Below, one piece after another: positions 28,227 through 37,183 of a stretch of 55,719 nucleotides of DNA. Each line of letters begins with the position of its first letter. Positions within the stretch are counted from its first letter, which is position 1. Made by a program: the position numbers and the translations under genes. The notes beneath the pieces were generated by a model. The model was not told where the DNA came from. It did no database searches and saw only the letters and a program-made list of their open reading frames with translations. The stretch covers positions 1 to 55,719 of the forward strand of contig ASRH01000008.1 in the NCBI GenBank assembly GCA_000565255.1, given 5' to 3'. Origin of the DNA: Candidatus Aramenus sulfurataquae (GTDB lineage Archaea > Thermoproteota > Thermoprotei_A > Sulfolobales > Sulfolobaceae).

Positions 28227-28604
28227 TTAGTCCTCAAAGCTGAGGTCTGCGTTTTCCAAGAGGATACCGCCAGGAATTTTCGCTAAGACGTACCTAAGGA
28301 GAGGCAAGTAGGAGTAGGGCAACTCCAAGTACTTCCCCTTGTTTGCAAATATCTCCACCTTTTTAGAGTAGTGGTCAACGTAGACTATGAAGTCCGTGAA
28401 CCGAAGGTCTAAGACCAACTTCAGGGGACCGCTGAGCACCTCCATGAGGTCTTGGAGCTCGAGCTCCTCCACGTCGTAGACTATCATTGGTCTCGCCAGC
28501 CTTATCTCATAGCCGTCCAGCTCCTTTACTTTCTTCATCTCCCTTACCTTCCCGTCGTAGGAGAAAACCTTGTCCTTAGTAATGAACAGGTACTTGGACG
28601 GCAT
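28227..28604 (-). CDS. Hypothetical protein of about 125 residues
   Basis: The protein is soluble and strand-rich: an N-terminal YLFITKDKVFSYDGKVREMK hairpin, a LKLVLDLRFTDFIVYV middle and a helical end. No metal-binding residues, signal or membrane segment is seen, and I do not recognise the family. It is the last of three small minus-strand genes, each separated by 40-100 bases and so probably with individual promoters. Confidence 0.6.
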   Translation of the reverse strand: MPSKYLFITKDKVFSYDGKVREMKKVKELDGYEIRLARPMIVYDVEELELQDLMEVLSGPLKLVLDLRFTDFIVYVDHYSKKVEIFANKGKYLELPYSYLPLLRYVLAKIPGGILLENADLSFED

Positions 28605-28700
28605 AAGATTATTTTCTGTATTATCTAGATATAAACCTTTCTTCTAAATAAGTCAGATCAAATATGAATTTGTCATTGAGATTAAATATATAATGTCTAT

Positions 28701-28925
28701 TTACTCTATATAGTCTATATAGTTCTTTACCCTCCTCATCGCCGTGGAGAGATGCTTACACTTTCCCCTTATGGCGAAGCCGGGACAGCTACAGCTTGCC
28801 CTTACCTTAGTTCCCACGTCTATTTTAACAACGTAACTTTCAAGGGGGTTCTCCTCGCTGTCAACTACTAGGAGGAAGACCTTCCTCTCTTCGTAAAGCC
28901 TCGCGGAGACCAAGTAGGGATACAC
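28701..28925 (-). CDS. Minimal SWIM zinc-finger protein
   Basis: The 74-residue protein holds a full SWIM signature: C45 and C47, then C56 and H58 (CxCx8CxH), preceded by a strand-rich region that includes YVVKIDVGTKVRASC. SWIM fingers bind zinc and mediate contacts with DNA or proteins; in archaea and eukaryotes some small SWIM proteins partner recombinases. Here it is free-standing. The function is therefore only suggested. Confidence 0.82.
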   Translation of the reverse strand: MYPYLVSARLYEERKVFLLVVDSEENPLESYVVKIDVGTKVRASCSCPGFAIRGKCKHLSTAMRRVKNYIDYIE

Positions 28926-28970
28926 GAGGAAAAAAGTTTTAGATATTGGCTGAGGGGAGGCCGAAAGTGG

Positions 28971-29336
28971 TTACTTCATGTTCCTTGCCAGCTTCTCCTT
29001 GACGGAGGCGTCTAGGCCGTTAATTACTTGACCAACTATCTTAGCGTCCCTCTCCTGCAACTCTTTAGGTAAAGACTGAACTACTTTAGCCCTCAGCGAT
29101 ATGACTGCCTTTACCACTTCGTCCGGGTACATGGAGAGCACCCTCATCATCGAGTCGCACCAGTTCACGTACTCCTCGTCCGAGGCCTTTGTCCCAAGTG
29201 CAGTTAAGAGGCCCTTTAACGCCTCAAGTTTCTGGTTGTCGTCTAGCGTGAACAGTGTATTTAAGACTTTCATTATGGTGTCGTTTCTCTGGGTGTAGGG
29301 CATTTTGGCTATTTGGATAGGATCTAAGGAGGACAT
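28971..29336 (-). CDS. Hypothetical all-helical protein
   Basis: The 121-residue protein is predicted to be entirely helical and soluble, with blocks such as PYTQRNDTIMKVLNTLF and PDEVVKAVISLRAKVVQSLP. It has a single cysteine and no metal site. I do not recognise the family, but length and composition look like a genuine gene. It lies directly before the SWIM gene (46 bases), so co-expression is possible. Confidence 0.65.
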   Translation of the reverse strand: MSSLDPIQIAKMPYTQRNDTIMKVLNTLFTLDDNQKLEALKGLLTALGTKASDEEYVNWCDSMMRVLSMYPDEVVKAVISLRAKVVQSLPKELQERDAKIVGQVINGLDASVKEKLARNMK

Positions 29337-29467
29337 TAAGGATTATCAACTTTACGCAATATTAAATTAATCTATAATTGCAGATCTTGGATCCCACGTA
29401 AAGAGCTAGAAGTGGAAACGTAAGTAGTATAAAAAAAGGTATTACTTGTTTACCTCCTCAAGCTGTG

Positions 29468-30868
29468 TCACTTCCTTGGAGTACTCTTCTCAAACTCTAC
29501 TACCACTTCTTGAGAGGACTCTTCAAGTGGCTTGCTCTTTGTTTCCGGCACAAACAGCAGCGTGATTACTGCTGCTATTAGAGCTACTGCCCCTAGGAAG
29601 CCCACAGCGAAGCCCTCTCCGTAAGTGAGGAAAAGCGAGGGAAAGACGAAAGACGTTAATGCCGCTCCTATCCTGCCGGAGGCAACGGTAAGCGACTGCA
29701 CTAATCCCCTGACCTTGGTAGGAGCCAGCTCGACGCCTAACATCCCAGCGGCGCTAATTGACCCTGGACCAGCTTGCTGTGCGAAATTCATCATGCCGTA
29801 GATCACGTAGGCTATCAAGGGGCTAAAGGCTGCTCCAGCTAAGTCTTTGTAGGCTGTGAAGGCAAATAGGGAAAGGGCCATGCCTATGAAACCGACTGTC
29901 TGGAGAGGCTTCCTGCCCAGTCTGTCTATGAAAGCTAAAGCCACTAACCCTCCCGGCACAATGAAGAGGCCCTCGTTCAGAAGCTGAAACACTCCAGAGT
30001 TTATGCCCAAGCTCTTCGCTATCAAGGATGGGCCAAATAGAATTCCAGAGTACGCTACTATGTCAAAGAGGAACCAAAGCAAGGCTGCGACAAGGAATGT
30101 CTTTCCGAACTTGCTGAAGTACTCTGAGAAAGTCTTCACGTCCTTGAGCTCACCTGACGCTTGAATATCTTGGCCCACGACCTCCTTTATTACATTTCTG
30201 AGCCCCTCTACGTCTCCCTTTATTCTGGCTAGGTACCTAGGGGTCTCGGGTATTTTCCTCCTCAAGTAGATTACTGACGCTGCTGGTATTGCCCCTGCAG
30301 CTAGGACTACCTTCCAGATAACGTCTGGAGATACGCCGGCGTAAGACAGTCCAAGGTATATAAGTGCCGCTGTTGTGGCGCCGAAGCCCCAGAAGAGCCC
30401 AAAGCCTAACGCTATTATCTTACCCCTGTCCTTAGCGTTGGAGTGCTCCGCCATTATCATTGGAGACAGCACGTAGTCTGCGCCTATGCCGATGCCCAGC
30501 AGTAACCTTACCAAGACGAGCTCTAGGGGTGAAGTTACAAAAGCTTGTAGCAGTGCACCTACCGTCATCAACGCCACGTCGACACCGTAGAAGGTCTTCC
30601 TCCCTCTGTTAGACAGTATACCAAAGATTATTGCCCCCACTGCTGCGCCTATAAGCGCTGATCCCGCTATTAACGACGTGTAGAGGGCGTAGTCGGGACT
30701 GTGGCTGGTAATTCCAAAAGAGGACAGCACTGTTAGCAGCACTATACCAATTGACGACAAGTCGTAGCCATCTGTGAAAACCCCCATTCCAGTTGTTATC
30801 ATGGACTTTGCGTGGAACCAACTAAACTTTTTTTCGTCTAATGGCTTAAACACAGACCTTATGTCCAT
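29468..30868 (-). CDS. MFS transporter, phosphate/sugar-porter-like
   Basis: The product has about 466 residues and 12 helices, with [17 protein letters not shown] in helix 1, [22 protein letters not shown] in helix 4 and [12 protein letters not shown] in the central loop, all as in phosphate:H+ symporter and related sugar-porter proteins. An ATG at 30886 would add six residues, but the TATA-like box at 30897-30907 puts initiation downstream of that codon, so the ATG at 30868 (MDIRSVFK) is preferred. The true substrate is uncertain. Confidence 0.85.
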   Translation of the reverse strand: MDIRSVFKPLDEKKFSWFHAKSMITTGMGVFTDGYDLSSIGIVLLTVLSSFGITSHSPDYALYTSLIAGSALIGAAVGAIIFGILSNRGRKTFYGVDVALMTVGALLQAFVTSPLELVLVRLLLGIGIGADYVLSPMIMAEHSNAKDRGKIIALGFGLFWGFGATTAALIYLGLSYAGVSPDVIWKVVLAAGAIPAASVIYLRRKIPETPRYLARIKGDVEGLRNVIKEVVGQDIQASGELKDVKTFSEYFSKFGKTFLVAALLWFLFDIVAYSGILFGPSLIAKSLGINSGVFQLLNEGLFIVPGGLVALAFIDRLGRKPLQTVGFIGMALSLFAFTAYKDLAGAAFSPLIAYVIYGMMNFAQQAGPGSISAAGMLGVELAPTKVRGLVQSLTVASGRIGAALTSFVFPSLFLTYGEGFAVGFLGAVALIAAVITLLFVPETKSKPLEESSQEVVVEFEKSTPRK

Positions 30869-30896
30869 AACTCCTCGATTTTCCATAGGGCGCGGA

Positions 30897-30907
30897 AAAT
30901 ATAAATA
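30897..30907 (-). promoter_or_regulatory. TATA box that decides the start of the phosphate/sugar-porter-like gene
   Basis: On the minus strand ATTTATATTTT lies about 34 bases before the ATG at 30868 and only 16 before that at 30886. With the normal 26-base distance the transcript begins between the two, favouring the inner start. A second AT-rich box near 30935 leaves some doubt. Confidence 0.45.
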
Positions 30908-31079
30908 TTCCCAACTATTGGATATATATTCCTAAATAGTTTATCAATGATATGAAAGAATATATAGTAAAATATAGCCTACTTTCTCTTCTGGAAATAT
31001 GGAGCGACTATTTAGAGAATATAGATGTATATAGTCTAATGTTAGGTTTGCTTTTATTTCCCTCAAGGAACAATAACGC

Positions 31080-31919
31080 ATGGACGCGGTCATAGTAGGC
31101 GTGGTGCTCGGCGTAGTTCAAGGCGTGAGCGAGTGGCTTCCAATAAGCAGTAAGACCCAAGTGCTCTTGGCATCTACCATTCTCCTAGGGCTCAGCTTCT
31201 CGGTGGGATACTCCTTTGGGCTCTTCATGGAAGTGGGTACGATACTGGCTGCGATAGTGTACTTTAGGAGGGAGATATACGGAGTACTGAAGGCGTTGGT
31301 TGGGAGGGGCAGCCAGATTGACGTATTGCTCCTGAAGTACTTGGTAGTATCGACTTTAGTGACGGGAGCTATAGGAGTACCAATATACGTCGCAATAGTA
31401 AACCTAGTCAAGGGACCTACCATTGGCGTGCCAATGACCATATTAGGTCTAGTACTGATAGTTGACGGGTTGGTAATTCACTTCTCCAGGAGGACTTACA
31501 GACCTAAAAAGGGAATAAAGGACATAAGCTTGAGAGATATGGCTCTAGTTGGACTAGCCCAAGGCCTAGCTGCCCTCCCTGGGGTGAGCAGGTCAGGGAT
31601 GACTACCTCAGCCTTACTACTCCTAGGGTATAAGCCTGAGGAAGCCTTCAAACTCTCTTTCATTGCATTGATACCTTCTGCTTTAGGAGCAATAGGGGTC
31701 ACTGTCTTGCTGTCAAAGGACGTGGTGGAGAAGGCTTTGGGAGAAGTTGGACTTGGGGCCTTGGGAATATCAGTTGTCGTAGCTACTGCTGTGAGCCTAG
31801 TGCTGATAGACGGACTTTTGAAGTTCGCCAGGACCAAGAAGGTCTTGCTGCTGGTCTTCGCGTTAGGTGCAATGGCGCTAGCAAGTGGGATACTTAGCAC
31901 CCTCACGGGGGTAGGCTAA
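31080..31919 (+). CDS. uppP: Undecaprenyl-diphosphatase (UppP/BacA) family membrane phosphatase
   Basis: The 279-residue protein has about eight membrane helices and both family signatures: GVVQGVSEWLPISSKTQ near the N-terminus (including the catalytic Glu) and LPGVSRSGMTTSALL in the middle. In bacteria it recycles the C55 lipid carrier; in archaea it may act on dolichyl-type or other prenyl diphosphates used for glycosylation. A CTTTTATTT box about 26 bases upstream supports a leaderless ATG. Confidence 0.92.
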   Translation: MDAVIVGVVLGVVQGVSEWLPISSKTQVLLASTILLGLSFSVGYSFGLFMEVGTILAAIVYFRREIYGVLKALVGRGSQIDVLLLKYLVVSTLVTGAIGVPIYVAIVNLVKGPTIGVPMTILGLVLIVDGLVIHFSRRTYRPKKGIKDISLRDMALVGLAQGLAALPGVSRSGMTTSALLLLGYKPEEAFKLSFIALIPSALGAIGVTVLLSKDVVEKALGEVGLGALGISVVVATAVSLVLIDGLLKFARTKKVLLLVFALGAMALASGILSTLTGVG

Positions 31920-31938
31920 GCAGAGTGCCAAGGAAGGC

Positions 31939-32679
31939 TCACGCCAAGGACTCATTCATGGCTTGAACTTGTGGAAAGAGCTCAAACTTCCTCACCTTGA
32001 CTCTTTTCACCTCCCCGTTAAAGTAAAGCAGCGACTCCCCGACGCCCAGCGAGGGGACTACCCTCTCAATCTCCTTTGGTTTGAGGGGTAGGATCTCCTT
32101 ATACACCTTTAGGTCTGCAGGGTGGACCACCTTGTGGAGGAAGTAGAGCTCGCTCTCCGTCAAAGCGTCCTTGTTTACCTTAGCCGACCTCTGGCTGACG
32201 AAGACTAGACCAAGCCCCCTCTTTCTCCCTCTCAAAGCTATCCTAACTATGGCATCTGAGAGCTCGGTTTGTTTTCCTTGTGGAACGAACTCGTGCGCCT
32301 CCTCAATTACCACCTGCCTGTCCATAGGGTAGGCTTTTGCAACCTGCCACATTGCGTCCAAGTACTTAGCGAGGAAGGTGAAGGACTCCTCTCTCCACTC
32401 GCTCATGTCCACGTCTACAATAGCGTTTGACTTCTGATGTAAGAGAGCTAGTTCAACTGGGTCACTTGAGAAGTCGCTGACCACAGTCCCGCCGTAGGCC
32501 ACCACTTCCTCCACGTACTCTCCGTCCGGGTCAACAATAGTAACTGGGACTCCCTCCTTAATGAGCTCCTCCACCAAGACCTTTGCCGTGTTGGACTTGC
32601 CGGAGCCCCTTATCCCCAAGATGGCCACGCACTTCCTTGTAACCTGTTCCTTAGGTAGTACAACGTCTCCTAATATCAT
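31939..32679 (-). CDS. HerA-like (DUF87) P-loop ATPase
   Basis: The product has about 246 residues, with Walker A GIRGSGKSN, then TIVDPDGEY, Walker B QVVIEEAHEFVP and an arginine-finger-like segment ALRGRKRGLGLVFVSQRSAKV. These are the marks of the HerA/FtsK-type ATPase group. It is much shorter than HerA (about 500 residues) and lacks the N-terminal barrel and further insertions, so it is a compact relative. The start was set at MILGDVV: a CTTATTTAAG box lies about 26-30 bases before that ATG, while the longer frame would start before the transcript. Confidence 0.82.
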   Translation of the reverse strand: MILGDVVLPKEQVTRKCVAILGIRGSGKSNTAKVLVEELIKEGVPVTIVDPDGEYVEEVVAYGGTVVSDFSSDPVELALLHQKSNAIVDVDMSEWREESFTFLAKYLDAMWQVAKAYPMDRQVVIEEAHEFVPQGKQTELSDAIVRIALRGRKRGLGLVFVSQRSAKVNKDALTESELYFLHKVVHPADLKVYKEILPLKPKEIERVVPSLGVGESLLYFNGEVKRVKVRKFELFPQVQAMNESLA

Positions 32680-32739
32680 ATGAAGATAACTGGAGCGGGA
32701 TAGCCTTAAATAAGTTGGCACTAGGTAAGACGGACGATT

Positions 32740-33807
32740 TCAGCCTTTTACCTTAAGGAAGGAGAGGGCGGTGATCAAGGCGTAAGGAAGGACTACGTAA
32801 ACTATGGGGTACCCAGTGAAGGAGAGCACGAGGGGAGGGAGCGACCCCCCTAGGACGCTCGCCAACTGGTAAGAGAGGTTTACGTTAGTGTGCTTGTACT
32901 CTCCCTTGAACAAGTCCACTAAGATAGAGGACTGCGGGGAGTAGAGGGCGGAGTCAGAGAGGGAGAGGACAAGTTCCCCTGGCAGAAGTAGACGACTCTC
33001 CAGTAGGGCTGCTCCGACTACGAAGAGGGCTATTCCTATCAGCCCAACCTCCTTCCTCCCGACTTGGTTTGCCAAGTAGCCAAATAAGGGCATGGTAACT
33101 AACTGGGTAAGCACTGAGATCAAAACGTCGCTCGACACCGAGGCAGTGGCAAAGGAAAAGACGAAGGATGTGAAAATATAGAAGTTCGCGCTCTCGCTTA
33201 CCTTTATCCCAACGGCGTGGAGTATGCCCTTCCACTCCTTCAACGCTGAGGCCAAATTGTAGCCCTCCCTACCCCCACGGCTGGGGGCCTTTATAAGGGG
33301 TATGGAGAGCAGAGACAGTAAAACCACGAGGAGGAGAGCGTAGTTCCAGTCCTCGAAGTGCCTTGAAGAGAGGAAGAGCACCGCCCCTGTCGACAAGATT
33401 AGGGCAATGGGAACGGCTAGCTGTATAAAGCTGAGAAGGAACACCCTAAACCTCGAAGAAGAGAAGGCCTCTGAGAGGGCCACGCTAGCTCCTCCCCACT
33501 CTCCCCCCAAGCTGAAACCTTGAATCACTCTGAATACAGCCACTAAGGGAGTGGAGGGGACAAGCGAGACTACAAGGGAAGAGGAGACCAAGGTGAGTAC
33601 AGTGATCACCAAGGAGGCCCTAGTACCGAACCTATCGCCAAAGTATCCCAACACCATGCTACCGAGAAACCTCCCTGCGAAGCCCAAGAAAAAGAGAAGC
33701 GAACCAATTGCTGGAGGGAAGAGTATGAACGCAACTTGAGAGAGGTAGAAGAACGCGAACCACTCCGCCACCGTCAAGGACACGGCTGACGCAAGGAGGA
33801 TCCTCAC
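32740..33807 (-). CDS. MFS transporter, metabolite:H+ symporter-like, short form
   Basis: The 355-residue protein shows GYFGDRFGTRASLVIT, the MFS A-motif, and GFSLGGEWGGASVALSEA, a segment typical of the metabolite:H+ symporter group. At 355 residues it is shorter than the usual 420-450, and the central loop and termini are compact; about 11-12 helices remain. Members carry organic acids or osmolytes. The gene lies 60 bases before the HerA-like start and is on the same strand. Confidence 0.82.
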   Translation of the reverse strand: MRILLASAVSLTVAEWFAFFYLSQVAFILFPPAIGSLLFFLGFAGRFLGSMVLGYFGDRFGTRASLVITVLTLVSSSLVVSLVPSTPLVAVFRVIQGFSLGGEWGGASVALSEAFSSSRFRVFLLSFIQLAVPIALILSTGAVLFLSSRHFEDWNYALLLVVLLSLLSIPLIKAPSRGGREGYNLASALKEWKGILHAVGIKVSESANFYIFTSFVFSFATASVSSDVLISVLTQLVTMPLFGYLANQVGRKEVGLIGIALFVVGAALLESRLLLPGELVLSLSDSALYSPQSSILVDLFKGEYKHTNVNLSYQLASVLGGSLPPLVLSFTGYPIVYVVLPYALITALSFLKVKG

Positions 33808-34206
33808 AAGCTCACAAGTTTAATTAAGCGTAGTTACTCTTAAGCTGTTTTCCAGCCATCTGACCTTTCCCCGTCCTAAAGGGCGAGGTTTGCAGTCAAA
33901 TTAGTTAGTAGCCTTGCCGAAAGTAAAACTAGAGCTAGTTGTAATCAACTAGTTTACCGAAGAACGAGAACGTCGCCTTGGGCAACTTATAGGCTCACTA
34001 CGTTTGTGAAGACTTGAGTTCGCGTTATTTCAGTTCGTAAACCTAACACTCTATTTATACATTTTATTTCTAGTTTAAGTTCAATTTTTTATGATAAACC
34101 TCCGTAAACCTCGTAGAGAAACTCTAAGTTTACGTGCTGTGAACCTGAACTAAGCCACGAAACTATTTTAGTGAACCTCCTTAAGTTATTTTATCTTAGA
34201 TGTGAA
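33808..34206. other. Gene-free stretch holding an IS605-like hairpin
   Basis: No gene is seen in these 399 bases. The left part has the hairpin listed at 33861-33892. The right part is AT-rich with a CTTAAGTTA box about 26 bases before the ATG at 34207. Confidence 0.4.
33861..33892 (+). repeat. Hairpin resembling an IS200/IS605-family element end, copy 1
   Basis: TGACCT is followed by the stem CGTCC-TAAA-GGGCG and then AGGTTTG. A second, diverged copy lies at 35088-35120 in the same orientation. Hairpins of this form flank IS200/IS605-type elements in Sulfolobales as I remember them. No transposase is present here. Confidence 0.4.
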
Positions 34207-34668
34207 ATGAACAAAATCGTAACAGCGTCCATAATACTGGCTGTACTAGTAACGTCAACGCTAGTAGTTTCAGAAATATACCTAGGACCCCTGCTATCGG
34301 TGAGGTTTACCATAAATCAGCAACCTGCTGTAGTATATGGAGCATACTTAAATCTTGGGAACTTGACTCCAGGGTTGTACTATACTTACTCTACTACTGC
34401 TTACATAGAGGTTCTTACGCCCGGGGTTTACAACATTACTATCAACGAAATGCTATTCGAAGCGTTCTCGTCCTATAACGTTACGCTTTCTCTGCAAAAC
34501 TCCACGGCGACAAGCACGCTGACTTTCTCCAACGGCTATCCCTTCAGCCAAGCCGTGTACTTGAACAAGGGCAACTACAGCGTCTACATAACTCTGAACT
34601 TCGTGGTAAGCAGTAACCCCAGCCTTCTCGACTACAGCGGCCCAGTAATCTACGTGTACTATAAGTAA
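34207..34668 (+). CDS. Secreted or membrane-anchored beta-rich protein
   Basis: The product has about 153 residues: one N-terminal hydrophobic segment (TASIILAVLVTSTLVV) and then an asparagine/threonine/tyrosine-rich, strand-forming ectodomain with several N-x-S/T sites, as usual for exported archaeal glycoproteins. It has no enzymatic motif. The start was set at MNKIVTAS because it places the signal first and fits a TATA box at about 34181. The next gene encodes a membrane-tethered winged-helix protein, and the two may form a sensing pair. Confidence 0.65.
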   Translation: MNKIVTASIILAVLVTSTLVVSEIYLGPLLSVRFTINQQPAVVYGAYLNLGNLTPGLYYTYSTTAYIEVLTPGVYNITINEMLFEAFSSYNVTLSLQNSTATSTLTFSNGYPFSQAVYLNKGNYSVYITLNFVVSSNPSLLDYSGPVIYVYYK

Positions 34669-34681
34669 GTAAAGGTAAAGC

Positions 34682-34698
34682 TTTTTCTTTTCTTTTTC
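34682..34698 (+). terminator. T-rich transcript end after the secreted protein
   Basis: CTTTTTCTTTTCTTTTTC begins about 13 bases after the stop codon and precedes the winged-helix gene, a likely archaeal termination or attenuation site. Confidence 0.45.
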
Positions 34699-34721
34699 CT
34701 ATTTCAAGATAGGAAAAAGAC

Positions 34722-35042
34722 ATGCTAAATGTCACATTGCTTACCCTTGACGTACTGGCTGGAGCCCTAACGTTCTTCGTTTCAAGGGAAGTGATGACGT
34801 GGCTAATCAATAGGAAAAAGGAAGTGCTGATGAGCTCTAGCGTATCTGCTAACGAGGAGAAAGTCCTTGAAGCCATAAGGAACGGCGCTAAAACCCTTAA
34901 CGAGATAATGAAGCACACAGGGCTCCCCAAGTCAACTGCGTACAAGGCACTGAAAAGACTATTGAGGGAGGGAAAGGTCGAGAAGGTAGTAAACGGAGGG
35001 AACGTTAGGTACGTGGAAAAGGTCAAAAGCGAAAAGGATTAG
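34722..35042 (+). CDS. Membrane-tethered winged-helix DNA-binding protein
   Basis: The 106-residue protein has one membrane segment (about residues 5-30), a basic linker NRKKEV, and then a winged helix from about residue 44: NEEKVLEAIRNG, KTLNEIMKHTGLPKSTAYKALKRLL and a KVEKVVNGGNVRYVEK wing. The HTH resembles the MarR/ArsR-like group. Such one-helix regulators may carry signals from outside to DNA. It sits 53 bases after the secreted-protein gene. Confidence 0.72.
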   Translation: MLNVTLLTLDVLAGALTFFVSREVMTWLINRKKEVLMSSSVSANEEKVLEAIRNGAKTLNEIMKHTGLPKSTAYKALKRLLREGKVEKVVNGGNVRYVEKVKSEKD

Positions 35043-35087
35043 AACCTGTTCCGGAAAAGCTACCTCTCTTGTCCTTGAAGTGTAAAC

Positions 35088-35120
35088 TGACCTCCTTCCT
35101 GCCTTAAAAGGCGAGGCTTG
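35088..35120 (+). repeat. Hairpin resembling an IS200/IS605-family element end, copy 2
   Basis: TGACCT, ten bases on a perfect stem GCCTT-AA-AAGGC, then GAGGCTTG. It shares the TGACCT and GGCGAGG blocks with the copy at 33861-33892. Together they frame the secreted/winged-helix pair. Confidence 0.4.
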
Positions 35121-35283
35121 TCGAGTCTTTGCCATGGGTGGTAATGGATCGCGGATTCTTAAAAGATGGGTTTTAGTTCTTAGTAGTTTTCACTGAGAAT
35201 CAAACTGTTTTATAGAAAGACGCCAAATAACCAGTACCAGATACCGAAAAAGGCGGATGGTTAGGGATATTAAAAAACCTAGA

Positions 35284-36213
35284 TTATGGTTGATACACCG
35301 CTGGTACATCCACAAACGCTCCATTAGATAGGTTTATCCTTACCGTGTATGTCATCCCAGGGGATAAAGACACGGGTCCGTTGAAGTTTACCGTGATGGT
35401 GTTATTGCCTATCCCTACTGTGTTTGGCGTTGTTGCAGCTGTAATATACTGTGTTCCCAGTATCTGAACAGAAAGGATTGTACCTTGATATTGAGAGTAA
35501 AAGGTCAAGGTGGCAATCCCGTTACCTCTTATGAGATTCTGCGTCGAAACAGCAGGTCCTGTCGGAGCATAGGAAGGTGTTGCCCCTGCTGTAGCGTAAG
35601 ATGAGAGCTTCTGGAGTATGTGCCCTGTTCCTACATACACCAAGATTACGCCGATAAAGCCAAGGAAAATAGATACTATGCCACCCACTTTTGTTAACGT
35701 GTCTTGGTAGATGCTTCCTACCTTGTACAGTCCAATTCCTAGAAGTATTACACCTATAAACAAGAGTATGTCGGCTATAGGAATTATAAAAAGACCTACA
35801 GTAAGGAAAGCTAATAGCATTCCTAATATTTCTAGAATTGCACCCACAAGCGTTAACGTAGCTCCTGTTCTCCCAATGCCTACGTCTCTATTTGCTAACA
35901 CAAGCTTCCCAAACCCGTCCCTAACCCTTAGGAGAGCTAACAAGATAAGAATCCCACCAACTACTATTGGAACGGCAAATGATATTAAACTCGTAACTGT
36001 TAACCCTGTCGTTGCGCTCAGTCCCGCAAGAATTCCTGATGCAGAACTAGAAGAGGAGTTTGAAGCACTACCTTCTAAAGCTCCAAATAGTCCGAATAGC
36101 AATCCCACGTAAATGAATGCTAAAAAGATTGCCAACAAATTACCAAGTATGTATATCAGCATTCCACTTCTGATCTTTTTGATTCCCTCTATTTCTAAGT
36201 TCTGATAACTCAT
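35284..36213 (-). CDS. DUF973-family membrane protein
   Basis: The 309-residue protein begins LEIEGIKKIRSGMLIYILG, typical of the DUF973 family found across Sulfolobales, and contains about five to six membrane helices up to residue 200. The C-terminal 100 residues form a beta-rich domain (TGPAVSTQNLIRGNG onward). Base composition looks more AT-rich than the neighbours. Function is not known. Confidence 0.8.
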   Translation of the reverse strand: MSYQNLEIEGIKKIRSGMLIYILGNLLAIFLAFIYVGLLFGLFGALEGSASNSSSSSASGILAGLSATTGLTVTSLISFAVPIVVGGILILLALLRVRDGFGKLVLANRDVGIGRTGATLTLVGAILEILGMLLAFLTVGLFIIPIADILLFIGVILLGIGLYKVGSIYQDTLTKVGGIVSIFLGFIGVILVYVGTGHILQKLSSYATAGATPSYAPTGPAVSTQNLIRGNGIATLTFYSQYQGTILSVQILGTQYITAATTPNTVGIGNNTITVNFNGPVSLSPGMTYTVRINLSNGAFVDVPAVYQP

Positions 36214-36361
36214 ATATGTTATCTGTTACTATTTTAGTATTTACGCTTAATGCTCACTACATTAAAATGAATTGACATCTAGTATCCGTTTTGTTACCTA
36301 TACAACAATAAAGTGAAAGTTCTAAGGAAAACTATTTTAATTTTTAAATCAACTTTACCTT

Positions 36362-37135
36362 ATGAAGTTAGGTTATTTCGTCTCCCACGGTTCTCCTACA
36401 ATACTCGTAGAAAACGTCAAGTGGAAGAGCACTTTGAGCTCTATAGGTAAGGAAATCAAGAAAGAGGTGAATCCAGACGTTGTTGTAGTGTCGAGTCCCC
36501 ACTTCTTCACCTTCTCCGACGTCCACTACGTGGAGGTGTCCGAGAAGCTGGAGTGTATCCAGGATTACTACGGCTTCCCAGACGAGCTGTACAAGTTCTG
36601 CTACTCCGCCGAGAACGACGTGGAGCTCGCAAGGAAGATAGCTGAGCTAAGCCACGGCAAGTTCGTGGAGGATAAGAGCTGGGGGCTAGACCACGGGGCT
36701 TGGATACCCCTCTACTACATGTTCCCAGAGGGTGGGGTAAAGGTGGTCACGGTATCCATAAACGAGGATAGCCCAGAGGAGCACTATGAGCTTGGAGAGG
36801 TTATAGCCAAGGCGGTGGAGGCGTTGGGGAGGAGGGCGGTGTTCCTAGCTACTGGGTCTCCAACGCACAGGCTTGACTTGTTCTACTTCAAGTTGAAGCC
36901 GAGGCCAAGCAAGTTCGATCACCTACTGGTTGACCTCCTCAAGGAGGGAAAGTTTGAGGAAGTTCTCAAAGCAAAGGAGCTCTACCCAAAGGAGTGGAAG
37001 GAGGCGATGCCAGAAGGGGAGCTCAACACAATGTACATGCTCATGGGCTTCGTAAAGCCAAAGAGGGCTGAGGTAATAGACTTTGACGTCCCGTGGACTG
37101 GGGTGAGCATGCTGGCCACTGCTTTCTACGGGTAA
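36362..37135 (+). CDS. Class III extradiol dioxygenase, LigB/DODA family
   Basis: The 257-residue protein has the metal-binding histidines of the family: H9 in SHGSPT, HFF in SSPHFFTF and a later DHGAWIPL, plus [10 protein letters not shown] near the C-terminus. Family members cleave catechol-like rings with non-haem iron or zinc-dependent relatives; the natural substrate is unknown. A TTTTTAAAT box about 22-26 bases before the ATG suggests a leaderless start. The M1 aminopeptidase follows 48 bases later. Confidence 0.88.
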   Translation: MKLGYFVSHGSPTILVENVKWKSTLSSIGKEIKKEVNPDVVVVSSPHFFTFSDVHYVEVSEKLECIQDYYGFPDELYKFCYSAENDVELARKIAELSHGKFVEDKSWGLDHGAWIPLYYMFPEGGVKVVTVSINEDSPEEHYELGEVIAKAVEALGRRAVFLATGSPTHRLDLFYFKLKPRPSKFDHLLVDLLKEGKFEEVLKAKELYPKEWKEAMPEGELNTMYMLMGFVKPKRAEVIDFDVPWTGVSMLATAFYG

Positions 37136-37183
37136 CTTGAGGACAACGCGAGAGGTTTTTTACCAACTCAACGGAAATCACTT

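Noticed and set aside
33861-35120. CRISPR-like repeat pair
   Set aside because: There are only two diverged copies 1.2 kb apart with genes between them, and no spacers of regular length.
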